Shown here: positions 1 through 5,414 of the stretch, piece by piece
Layout of the letters: each line of letters starts with the position of its first letter
How positions within the stretch are numbered: position 1 is the stretch's first letter
Assembly (NCBI RefSeq): GCF_937920395.1
Contig: NZ_CALEVF010000150.1
Location: 1 to 5,414, forward strand
DNA: 5,414 nt
Origin: an uncultured Clostridium sp.
GTDB taxonomy: Bacteria > Bacillota > Clostridia > Clostridiales > Clostridiaceae
Direction of reading: 5' to 3'
The notes under the pieces: generated by a model
The model's input: only the letters and a program-made list of their open reading frames with translations
What the model was told of the DNA's origin: nothing
Database searches by the model: none
Position numbers and translations under genes: made by a program

Positions 1-50
1 GGTGGTGTGAGAGGTCGCTAAATAAACTAATTATTTAGCTCCTACTCGAT
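1..50 (+). mobile_element. 3' end of a group II intron (domain VI), truncated by the window edge
   Basis: These bases fold as a group II intron domain VI. Positions 9-11 (GAG) pair with 45-47 (CTC), and 12-14 (AGG) pair with 41-43 (CCT). This leaves A44 as a single bulged adenosine, the expected lariat branch point, seven nucleotides from the end when the last intron base is counted as one. After a small internal loop (15-16 against 40), a 9-bp distal stem (17-25 with 31-39) closes a 5-nt loop. The pattern GTGTGAGAGG, variable stem, CCTACTCGAT matches the usual 3' end of bacterial group II introns as I remember them, so the 3' splice site should lie after T50. Domain V and any reverse transcriptase gene would lie to the left, outside the window. 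The intron class cannot be decided from this piece. The fold and motif are seen; splicing activity is inferred. Confidence 0.78.
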
Positions 51-116
51 TTTAGCGACATAAATAATAAGAAAAAGTAACTACTATATATCTCAACTGC
101 TTTTGTAATAGAAAAT

Positions 117-275
117 TCATTTCAGAATGCTCTCTAGGATGAGACGTATACCTTCACTTTTTTTTATATTACTTGCTTTACAAAAACTTTCTAATGAGTT
201 TGATAATTCTTCACTTATTCTTACGTGAATTATTTCACTCTTAGAGTTTTCTGCTTTTTTTCTTCCTCTTGGCAT
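117..275 (-). CDS. Small ribbon-helix-helix (CopG/Arc-like) DNA-binding protein, 52 aa
   Basis: A complete 52-residue frame starts at ATG (273-275) behind the ribosome binding site AGAGGTG (281-287) and stops with TGA at 117-119. The protein opens with a basic tail (MPRGRKK). A short beta strand follows (IIHVRIS, about residues 15-21), then a helix (about 22-35), a turn (SNIKKS) and a second helix (about 39-52). This is the order and spacing of the ribbon-helix-helix fold, in which two chains pair their strands to enter the DNA major groove and the S-E-x-I-R pattern opens the second helix. Such proteins are usually homodimeric repressors: autoregulators, plasmid copy-control proteins or antitoxins. 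No toxin gene adjoins it, so an antitoxin role has no support here. It converges on the group II intron end, 66 bases away. Its upstream DNA carries repeats that could be its own operators. Fold confidence is high; the target is unknown. Confidence 0.85.
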   Translation of the reverse strand: MPRGRKKAENSKSEIIHVRISEELSNSLESFCKASNIKKSEGIRLILESILK

Positions 276-291
276 TATCACACCTCTTAAA

Positions 292-412
292 TTTTGTGTT
301 ACATAAAATAAACTTATGTATTACTAACTTTCATCTTAATTACATTATAATACAAATTTACATAATATAACATAATAAGGGCTGAAATTATAAAATTATT
401 TTATGTGTTACA
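292..412. repeat. Cluster of ACATAA-type direct and inverted repeats, possible operators
   Basis: Several related short repeats crowd upstream of the ribbon-helix-helix gene. TACATAA (300-306) and TTATGTA (314-320) form a 7-bp inverted repeat with a 7-nt spacer. ACATAATA occurs twice in tandem at 360-367 and 370-377, a 10-bp period or about one helical turn. A 12-base word matching at 11 positions (TTTTGTGTTACA at 292-303, TTATGTGTTACA at 401-412) flanks the cluster. Ribbon-helix-helix repressors typically bind short sites repeated about a turn apart, which makes autoregulation plausible. The base composition is so AT-rich that some of these repeats could be chance. Confidence 0.45.
344..372 (-). 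promoter_or_regulatory. Candidate promoter for the ribbon-helix-helix gene
   Basis: On the - strand a perfect TATAAT -10 box lies at 344-349, about 70 bases before the start codon. At a 17-nt spacing the -35 position (367-372) reads TGTTAT, a poor match that falls inside the tandem ACATAATA repeats. A repressor bound there would overlap the -35 region. TATAAT-like words are common in such AT-rich DNA, so the call is tentative. Confidence 0.4.
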
Positions 413-511
413 AAGTATAAGGAGACTGTATATTAAATTATAAGTGTATAAAAAATATTGTTTCATGATACAATAAAATAAATAATATGTAATAAAAGGT
501 AAGGTTGTAAT

Positions 512-562
512 AAAAAAAGATTAATAAAATAAGCAAATTTAAGCTTGTCCTACTAATCTTTT
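512..562 (-). terminator. Terminator-like inverted repeat after the small membrane-protein gene
   Basis: Read on the - strand, AAAAGATTA (554-562) is followed after 30 bases by its exact complement TAATCTTTT (515-523), and the T run continues to 512, giving seven T in a row. Inside the loop a 4-bp AAGC/GCTT pairing adds a second stem. The element begins 25 bases beyond the stop codon of the 588-842 gene. The stem is A/T-rich with a long loop, so it would be a weak intrinsic terminator. Confidence 0.5.
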
Positions 563-587
563 CATTAAAAATAAATTCTATTTATGG

Positions 588-842
588 TTATAACCCAATT
601 AAATGCCTAACAGTATCTATAATTGGGGTTATTACATTTAATAAAATGGCAAGAATATCAGTTAATACAGGAATTGTAATACCTACTTGCTTAAGCACAT
701 ATATTAAAAGGAATATACCAAGTGCGATGCTTAATATCCTTCCAATTATTTTAAATACAGTAATACCAAGATAAGCAAGTAATAATGCTAATGCAAACAT
801 AATAATGGTATTAAGATTAATATTAGAAAAATCAACGTTCAT
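588..842 (-). CDS. Small integral membrane protein of unknown function, 84 aa
   Basis: I do not recognise a named family. The ATG at 840-842 sits behind a strong ribosome binding site GGAGGTG (848-854 on the + strand), so the gene is very likely translated. After a short polar N-terminus the protein has one hydrophobic span (about residues 12-30), a basic turn (K31 to R35), and a second span (about 36-50) ending at K51. A largely hydrophobic C-terminal helix (about 57-84) carries D62, D76, R79 and H80 and could lie along the membrane surface. No signal peptidase site, cysteine or catalytic motif is visible. It is flanked by its own promoter and terminator-like repeat, so it appears monocistronic, and it is divergent from yhaM. 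Holin-like, phage-derived or peptide-toxin roles can be imagined from size and shape, but nothing in the sequence proves them. Confidence 0.82.
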   Translation of the reverse strand: MNVDFSNINLNTIIMFALALLLAYLGITVFKIIGRILSIALGIFLLIYVLKQVGITIPVLTDILAILLNVITPIIDTVRHLIGL

Positions 843-866
843 GTGAACACCTCCATTATTATTAAG

Positions 867-895
867 ATTATAACTTATACAGTATAGTTTAGCAA
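867..895 (-). promoter_or_regulatory. Promoter of the small membrane-protein gene
   Basis: On the - strand TTGCTA (890-895, four of six matches to the -35 consensus) is followed at 17 nt by a perfect TATAAT (867-872), about 25 bases before the start codon. The spacer holds an 11-bp near-perfect palindrome, TATAC-A-GTATA (876-886), which could be an operator. The pattern fits the housekeeping sigma factor. Confidence 0.6.
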
Positions 896-986
896 AGGTA
901 AAATATTCTGGAAATCATAGGGAATTTGGAGCGTTTGTAATTTTAATCAGTTGAATCTTAACATTTATTAGATGAGTATTAAAAGT

Positions 987-1032
987 TAAACTATAAAACA
1001 ATTAGTTTATAAACAATTATGATGTATAATTG
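987..1032 (+). promoter_or_regulatory. Distal yhaM promoter candidate overlapped by inverted repeats
   Basis: A perfect TATAAT lies at 1025-1030, but the -35 position at 17 nt (1002-1007, TTAGTT) is poor. Two inverted repeats cover the site: TAAACTA/TAGTTTA (987-993 with 1003-1009) across the -35 region, and CAATTAT/ATAATTG (1014-1020 with 1026-1032) enclosing the -10. A direct repeat ACAATTA recurs at 998-1004 and 1013-1019. If used, this promoter gives a leader of about 105 bases. Confidence 0.35.
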
Positions 1033-1086
1033 AAAGAGAGATTAAGGTTATATGATTTACATTATAAGTGGAGAAGCATTAATCAC

Positions 1087-1115
1087 TTGTACCAACATAA
1101 CGTATTATATAGAAT
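1087..1115 (+). promoter_or_regulatory. Proximal yhaM promoter candidate
   Basis: TTGTAC (1087-1092) and TAGAAT (1110-1115, five of six matches) are 17 nt apart. Transcription from here would start near 1121 and leave a leader of about 22 bases containing the ribosome binding site AAGGAG at 1132-1137. This competes with the distal candidate at 1025-1030. Confidence 0.35.
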
Positions 1116-1143
1116 ATATTTAGTACAATATAAGGAGATAAAT

Positions 1144-2106
1144 ATGGAAATGAAGAAGATAAGTGAAATAAAAAAAGGCGATAGGGTTGAAGAATTTTTC
1201 GTTATAAAGTCTGTAGATGTAAAGGTTTCTAATAATAGTAATACAAATAAATATTTTGATTTTAATTTAGGGGATGCTTCAGGTGATATAAATGCAAAGC
1301 TTTGGGAGTATAATGAAGAATTAGAGAATAAATTTAAACAAAGTATATTAGTTAAAATTAAGGGAACTGTAAATGAGTGGCGAGGAAAGCTCCAATTAAA
1401 AATTGAAGCAATAAGACTAACTGAGGAAAAAGACAACGTAAATATTTGTGATTATGTTGCTGTAGCACCTTATTTACCAGAAAAAATGTATGATGATATT
1501 TTAAATTATTTATCTAAAATTGAAAATACAGATATTCAGAATATAGTTACTAATATCTTAAGCTACAATGAGGAGAAATTAATGCATTATCCCGCAGCTA
1601 AGTCTAATCACCATGCTATAAGATCAGGACTTTTATATCATACAACTACCATGCTTAAAGCTGGAGAAAAATTAAGCGAAATTTATACTTTTTTAAATAC
1701 AGATTTGTTATATGCAGGTATAATACTTCATGATATTGGTAAAATATATGAGATGAATGCTAGTGAACTTGGAATTGTAAGTGAGTATTCCGTGGAAGGT
1801 CAACTTTTAGGACATATAGTACAAGGGGTTAAGATGATAGAAACAGCAAGTATTGAGGTTAAAGCGGATAAAGAAGTAACAATGTTACTAGAGCATATGG
1901 TATTAGCCCATCATTATGAAGCAGAATATGGAAGCCCTAAAAAACCTATGATACCAGAAGCAGAAATGTTACACCATTTAGATATAATGGACGCAAGAAT
2001 GTATGATATGAATAAAGCGTTAGGGGATACAAAAAAAGGTAAATTTTCAGAAAGAATAAGATCATTAGATAACATAAGTATTTATAATAGTTTTTTTAAT
2101 AAATAG
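1144..2106 (+). CDS. yhaM: 3'-to-5' exoribonuclease YhaM (OB-fold plus HD domain), 320 aa
   Basis: This is a YhaM/Cbf1-type cytoplasmic exoribonuclease, which in Bacilli trims RNA 3' ends in a metal-dependent manner. The N-terminal part (about residues 10-95) has the OB-fold nucleic-acid-binding pattern, including the family-like stretch FDFNLGDASGDINAKLW. The HD phosphohydrolase domain (about 150-290) shows the metal ligands: H156/H157, H166, the HD pair at H196-D197 in IILHDIGKI, H224, E250-H251, H256-H257, and D280/D283 in HHLDIMDARM. The length fits B. subtilis YhaM (about 314 aa). The ATG at 1144 is chosen because AAGGAG (1132-1137) precedes it by six bases and the family N-terminus begins there. 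The same frame is open back to a TTG at 1030, which would add 38 residues without a ribosome binding site. The gene is monocistronic, divergent from the small membrane-protein gene, and ends at a strong terminator. Confidence 0.93.
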   Translation: MEMKKISEIKKGDRVEEFFVIKSVDVKVSNNSNTNKYFDFNLGDASGDINAKLWEYNEELENKFKQSILVKIKGTVNEWRGKLQLKIEAIRLTEEKDNVNICDYVAVAPYLPEKMYDDILNYLSKIENTDIQNIVTNILSYNEEKLMHYPAAKSNHHAIRSGLLYHTTTMLKAGEKLSEIYTFLNTDLLYAGIILHDIGKIYEMNASELGIVSEYSVEGQLLGHIVQGVKMIETASIEVKADKEVTMLLEHMVLAHHYEAEYGSPKKPMIPEAEMLHHLDIMDARMYDMNKALGDTKKGKFSERIRSLDNISIYNSFFNK

Positions 2107-2175
2107 ATAAGAATATCTTGATAAAAGTTGTAAAAATTGCAAGAATAATAGGTAGGTTTATAATTACCAAATATG

Positions 2176-2216
2176 AAAATACACTTATTCAACAAATGTG
2201 AATAAGTGTATTTTTT
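2176..2216 (+). terminator. Intrinsic terminator of yhaM
   Basis: A perfect 15-bp stem (2176-2190 with 2200-2214) closes a 9-nt loop and runs into six T (2211-2216), 69 bases after the yhaM stop codon. The centre of the stem is ACACTTATTC/GAATAAGTGT. The complementary strand also ends in a short T run, so weak activity in the other direction is possible. Confidence 0.9.
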
Positions 2217-2254
2217 ATTTTAAAGTTGTAGATAGGGTATTTTAATTTTAATAT

Positions 2255-2297
2255 ATACGAACTATTATCAAAAAAAAATTAATAATATTCGTATTTT
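2255..2297 (+). repeat. AT-rich bulged hairpin just upstream of the oxidoreductase promoter
   Basis: TACGAA (2256-2261) pairs with TTCGTA (2288-2293), and TATTAT (2263-2268) pairs with ATAATA (2282-2287), with C2262 as a single bulge. A2255-T2294 adds one more pair. The 13-nt loop contains nine A in a row. Four T follow (2294-2297). It could be a second weak terminator behind the yhaM one, an operator, or an AT-rich upstream activating element, since it ends four bases before the -35 box. Confidence 0.5.
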
Positions 2298-2300
2298 GTA

Positions 2301-2329
2301 TTGACTGTTTAATATTGCTCTGCTAATAT
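2301..2329 (+). promoter_or_regulatory. Promoter of the FAD-dependent oxidoreductase gene
   Basis: TTGACT (2301-2306, five of six matches) is separated by 17 nt from TAATAT (2324-2329), and TGC directly before the -10 makes it an extended -10 promoter. Transcription should start near 2336, giving a leader of roughly 58 bases. The long A tract at 2270-2278 upstream may act as an UP-like element. Confidence 0.65.
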
Positions 2330-2368
2330 TAAAGAGTATGGCAACCATTAATAATTTCTATTCTCTAC

Positions 2369-2385
2369 GGAGGTATATAAGGAGG
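2369..2385 (+). promoter_or_regulatory. Tandem Shine-Dalgarno sequences
   Basis: GGAGGT (2369-2374) and AAGGAGG (2379-2385) lie one behind the other. The second is eight bases from the ATG at 2394 and decides that start. A competing ATG at 2389 runs only two codons before TGA and overlaps the true start region, so it could at most give a tiny decoy initiation. Confidence 0.6.
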
Positions 2386-2393
2386 CATATGAA

Positions 2394-3806
2394 ATGAAAA
2401 AAATTTATGATGTAATTGTTGTAGGAGCTGGTCCAGCTGGAATATTTACAGCGCTTGAAATTGCTAATAAAAAACCTGAACTCAGTGTACTTATAATTGA
2501 CAAAGGGAGAAATATAGAGAAAAGAAGTTGTCCAGCGAGGATCAATGGTAAATGTGTTAAATGTAATCCTTGTGGAATAACATATGGATGGGCTGGAGCT
2601 GGAGCTTTTTCTGATGGTAAGCTTTCGCTAAGTCCAGAAGTTGGAGGAAGACTTCTGGAATATTTGTCTGAAGATGAATCAAAAAAATTAATAAAATATT
2701 GTGATGATATATATATAGAGTTTGGAGCAAATGAAAAGGTCTATGGACTTAATAGTGATAAAGTAGATGATGTTAAATATGAGGCGAGTAAACACAATAT
2801 TCGGCTTGTTGAGTGCCCAGTAAGGCATTTAGGAACAGAACTAGCGTATGAGGTTTTAAAATCTATGTATCATCACTTAATAGACAATACAAATACAGAA
2901 TTTATTGAACTCAGTGAAGTTGAAGAGATAATAGTTGAGGACAATAAAGCTACTGGAGTATTATTAAAGAATAAAGATGGTGTCTTTAAGGTTAATGCAA
3001 AGTATGTTGTAGCAGCACCAGGTAGAGGTGGAGCTGAGTGGATTGCAAATGAAGCTAAAAAACATGGGATAAAGGTTACTAATAATGCGGTAGATATAGG
3101 AGTAAGAGTTGAGGTGCCTAACTCTGTTATGGACCATCTAACAAAGGACTTATACGAGGCAAAATTAGTTTATTATTCTGATACCTTTGGAAACAAGGTT
3201 AGAACATTCTGTATGAATCCAGGTGGGGTAGTGTCAGCCGAGTATTATGATGATAACACTATCGCAGTTGTAAATGGTCATAGTTACTCAGATCAAAAGC
3301 TTAGAACAAGTAATACAAACTTTGCAATGCTTGTATCTACTAGCTTTACAGAGCCATTTAATCAGCCTATTGGTTATGGTAAATACATAGCTCAGTTAGG
3401 TAACATGTTAACTGGCGGTGGAATAATGGTTCAAAGACTCGGGGATTTACTAAAGGGAAGACGAACAGATGTTAATAGATTAAGTAAGTCAACTACAGTG
3501 CCTACACTAAAATCAGCAGTACCGGGTGATTTAAGTTTTGTATTGCCACAAAGACATCTAACGTCTATTGTAGAAGCATTAAAGGCTTTTGATAAGATAG
3601 CTCCAGGGTTATATAGCAAAAACACATTATTATATGGCGTAGAAGTTAAGTTCTATTCTAGTAAATTTAGTACAAATGACAAGTTTGAAACAGCAATTAA
3701 CAATTTGTATACTATAGGAGATGGTGCAGGAATAACTAGAGGGTTAATGCAAGCATCTGCAACTGGAGTAATAGTGGCAAGAGATATAATTACAAAGGAA
3801 GATTAA
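2394..3806 (+). CDS. FAD-dependent oxidoreductase (COG2509-type dehydrogenase), 470 aa
   Basis: The N-terminus is a Rossmann dinucleotide-binding fold with GAGPAG (residues 11-16), ending its second strand at D36, and the C-terminus has the second FAD contact, TIGDGAGITRG (440-450). This matches the uncharacterised FAD-dependent dehydrogenase group common in Firmicutes. Right after the Rossmann strand-helix-strand unit lies a cysteine cluster, C46-x7-C54-x2-C57-x2-C60, followed by a glycine-rich stretch GWAGAGAFSDGK (65-76); four cysteines so placed could hold an iron-sulfur cluster or zinc. Other visible landmarks are VVAAPGRGG (205-213) and FCMNPGGVVSAE (272-283). No signal peptide or membrane span is present, so it should be cytoplasmic. 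The substrate and electron partner are unknown. It has its own promoter, and it precedes purA by 179 bases, so no functional link to purine synthesis can be claimed. Confidence 0.88.
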   Translation: MKKIYDVIVVGAGPAGIFTALEIANKKPELSVLIIDKGRNIEKRSCPARINGKCVKCNPCGITYGWAGAGAFSDGKLSLSPEVGGRLLEYLSEDESKKLIKYCDDIYIEFGANEKVYGLNSDKVDDVKYEASKHNIRLVECPVRHLGTELAYEVLKSMYHHLIDNTNTEFIELSEVEEIIVEDNKATGVLLKNKDGVFKVNAKYVVAAPGRGGAEWIANEAKKHGIKVTNNAVDIGVRVEVPNSVMDHLTKDLYEAKLVYYSDTFGNKVRTFCMNPGGVVSAEYYDDNTIAVVNGHSYSDQKLRTSNTNFAMLVSTSFTEPFNQPIGYGKYIAQLGNMLTGGGIMVQRLGDLLKGRRTDVNRLSKSTTVPTLKSAVPGDLSFVLPQRHLTSIVEALKAFDKIAPGLYSKNTLLYGVEVKFYSSKFSTNDKFETAINNLYTIGDGAGITRGLMQASATGVIVARDIITKED

Positions 3807-3863
3807 GAGTATAGCATTAAAGGTTATGATTACAGCATCGAAGATAATGATTAATTTAAATAA

Positions 3864-3893
3864 TTGGTTATATGAATGTTTAAAGTGTATAAT
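3864..3893 (+). promoter_or_regulatory. Promoter of purA
   Basis: TTGGTT (3864-3869) is followed after 18 nt by a perfect TATAAT (3888-3893). Transcription should begin near 3900, leaving a leader of about 86 bases. That leader has only a small GGCA/TGCC hairpin (3917-3920 with 3933-3936). It is too short to hold a recognisable purine riboswitch, and I see no conserved riboswitch core. No terminator is visible after the oxidoreductase gene, so read-through into purA is possible. Confidence 0.55.
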
Positions 3894-3961
3894 TCAAATA
3901 TAAAGTAAACATAATAGGCAATGAAGTTTGAGTGCCAAAGGATCTAAGAAATCTATTGTGA

Positions 3962-5272
<1,311 letters not shown>

Positions 5273-5281
5273 TATATAGAT

Positions 5282-5319
5282 ATACATATTATATTGTATT
5301 ATACTCATGTATGTTTTTT
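5282..5319 (+). terminator. Weak intrinsic terminator after purA
   Basis: ATACAT (5282-5287) pairs with ATGTAT (5307-5312) around a 19-nt loop, and six T follow at 5314-5319. A competing pairing, AGTATA (5271-5276) with TATACT (5300-5305), begins at the purA stop codon. The stems are short and AT-rich, but the position and T tract fit a terminator. Confidence 0.4.
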
Positions 5320-5370
5320 ATATTATAGGAAAGTATAAATAATATAGAAAACATGCAGGAGGTATACAAA

Positions 5371-5412
5371 TTGGTACTAAAGATTAAAAAAGTGCGTACT
5401 AGTAAAGTTTAA
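5371..5412 (+). CDS. Possible very short open frame (13 codons) with strong ribosome binding site
   Basis: A full AGGAGGT (5357-5363) stands seven bases before a TTG at 5371, opening a frame of 13 codons rich in lysine and valine that ends in TAA at 5410-5412. The same frame can also start at an ATG at 5353, which gives 19 codons but no ribosome binding site. The peptide resembles nothing I know. It could be a leader peptide of a gene beyond the right edge, the remnant of a decayed gene, or a chance frame behind a chance Shine-Dalgarno sequence. Confidence 0.25.
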   Translation: MVLKIKKVRTSKV

Positions 5413-5414
5413 GT

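Larger units (their letters stand above)
276..587. other. Intergenic region between the ribbon-helix-helix gene and the membrane-protein gene
   Basis: This 312-base stretch is extremely AT-rich and holds no credible gene on either strand: ATG codons such as those at 403, 474 and 487 meet stops within a few codons. It carries the upstream control region of the ribbon-helix-helix gene (-10 box and ACATAA repeats, roughly 292-412) and the terminator of the membrane-protein gene (512-562). Between about 413 and 510 I see no clear signal; an AAGGAG at 419-424 has no useful start codon after it. Confidence 0.7.
843..1143. other. Divergent intergenic region between the membrane-protein gene and yhaM
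   Basis: These 301 bases hold the outward-facing control regions of the two flanking genes. The left end has a good - strand promoter (867-895). The middle (about 900-985) shows nothing clear. The right part has AT-rich inverted repeats and two alternative yhaM promoters. The reading frame open from the TTG at 1030 is treated as yhaM leader, not coding, because no ribosome binding site precedes that TTG and its first 38 codons do not resemble the N-terminus of the family. Confidence 0.65.

Noticed and set aside
1..59. Reading the left-edge hairpins as an ordinary terminator or T-box antiterminator
   Set aside because: No T tract follows the stem, and the T-box core sequence is absent after GGTGG, whereas the bulged A44 and CCTACTCGAT end fit group II domain VI exactly.
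403..500. Short + strand starts after AAGGAG at 419-424
   Set aside because: Every start codon within reach meets a stop after one to six codons.
117..842. Toxin-antitoxin pair made of the ribbon-helix-helix protein and the small membrane protein
   Set aside because: They are on the same strand but 312 bases apart, with a terminator-like repeat between them and separate promoters, unlike the tight coupling of type II systems; no sequence evidence joins them.
1083..1436. Minus-strand open frame of 117 codons opposite the start of yhaM
   Set aside because: It lies antisense to the conserved OB-fold coding region and its leader, and its composition is that expected from the complement of an AT-rich gene.
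3431..3625. Minus-strand open frame of 64 codons inside the oxidoreductase gene
   Set aside because: It is wholly antisense to a conserved coding sequence and shows no recognisable protein pattern.
3834..3862. Fur-box-like stretch (GATAATGATTAATT)
   Set aside because: Only the first half resembles the inverted-repeat consensus, and such A/T words are common in this DNA.

Overview
The window looks like chromosomal DNA from a low-GC Firmicute, most likely a Clostridium or close relative. The evidence is the very AT-rich intergenic DNA, the strong purine-rich ribosome binding sites (AAGGAGG, GGAGGTG) and the A/T-biased codons. The three large proteins (a YhaM-type nuclease, an FAD-dependent oxidoreductase of the COG2509 type, and adenylosuccinate synthetase) are all familiar from clostridia. 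No species can be named from sequence reading alone.

Left part (1-587). The first 50 bases read as the 3' end (domain VI, with its bulged branch-point adenosine) of a group II intron on the + strand; the rest of the intron lies outside the window. Facing it on the - strand is a 52-codon gene (117-275) for a small ribbon-helix-helix DNA-binding protein. Its upstream DNA holds a -10 box and several ACATAA-type direct and inverted repeats that could be its operators. A terminator-like inverted repeat follows at 515-562.

Middle part (588-2216). A small two-helix membrane protein of unknown function (588-842, - strand) has its own promoter and terminator. Divergent from it is yhaM (1144-2106, + strand), a 3'-to-5' exoribonuclease with an OB-fold and an HD domain, closed by a near-ideal intrinsic terminator (2176-2216). 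The longest open frame for yhaM begins at a TTG at 1030, but the well-placed AAGGAG decides for the ATG at 1144.

Right part (2217-5414). An AT-rich hairpin (2255-2294) sits against a good extended -10 promoter (2301-2329) that drives a 470-residue FAD-dependent oxidoreductase with a conspicuous four-cysteine cluster (2394-3806). purA (3986-5272) follows after 179 bases with its own promoter, then a weak terminator and a very short open frame with a strong Shine-Dalgarno sequence at the right edge.

The large genes appear to be separately transcribed housekeeping or metabolic units (RNA turnover, an uncharacterised redox enzyme, AMP synthesis) rather than one pathway. I see no CRISPR array, tRNA or rRNA gene, or multi-gene defence system. 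The less ordinary elements are the intron end, the ribbon-helix-helix gene with its repeats, the small membrane protein, and the cysteine cluster of the oxidoreductase.
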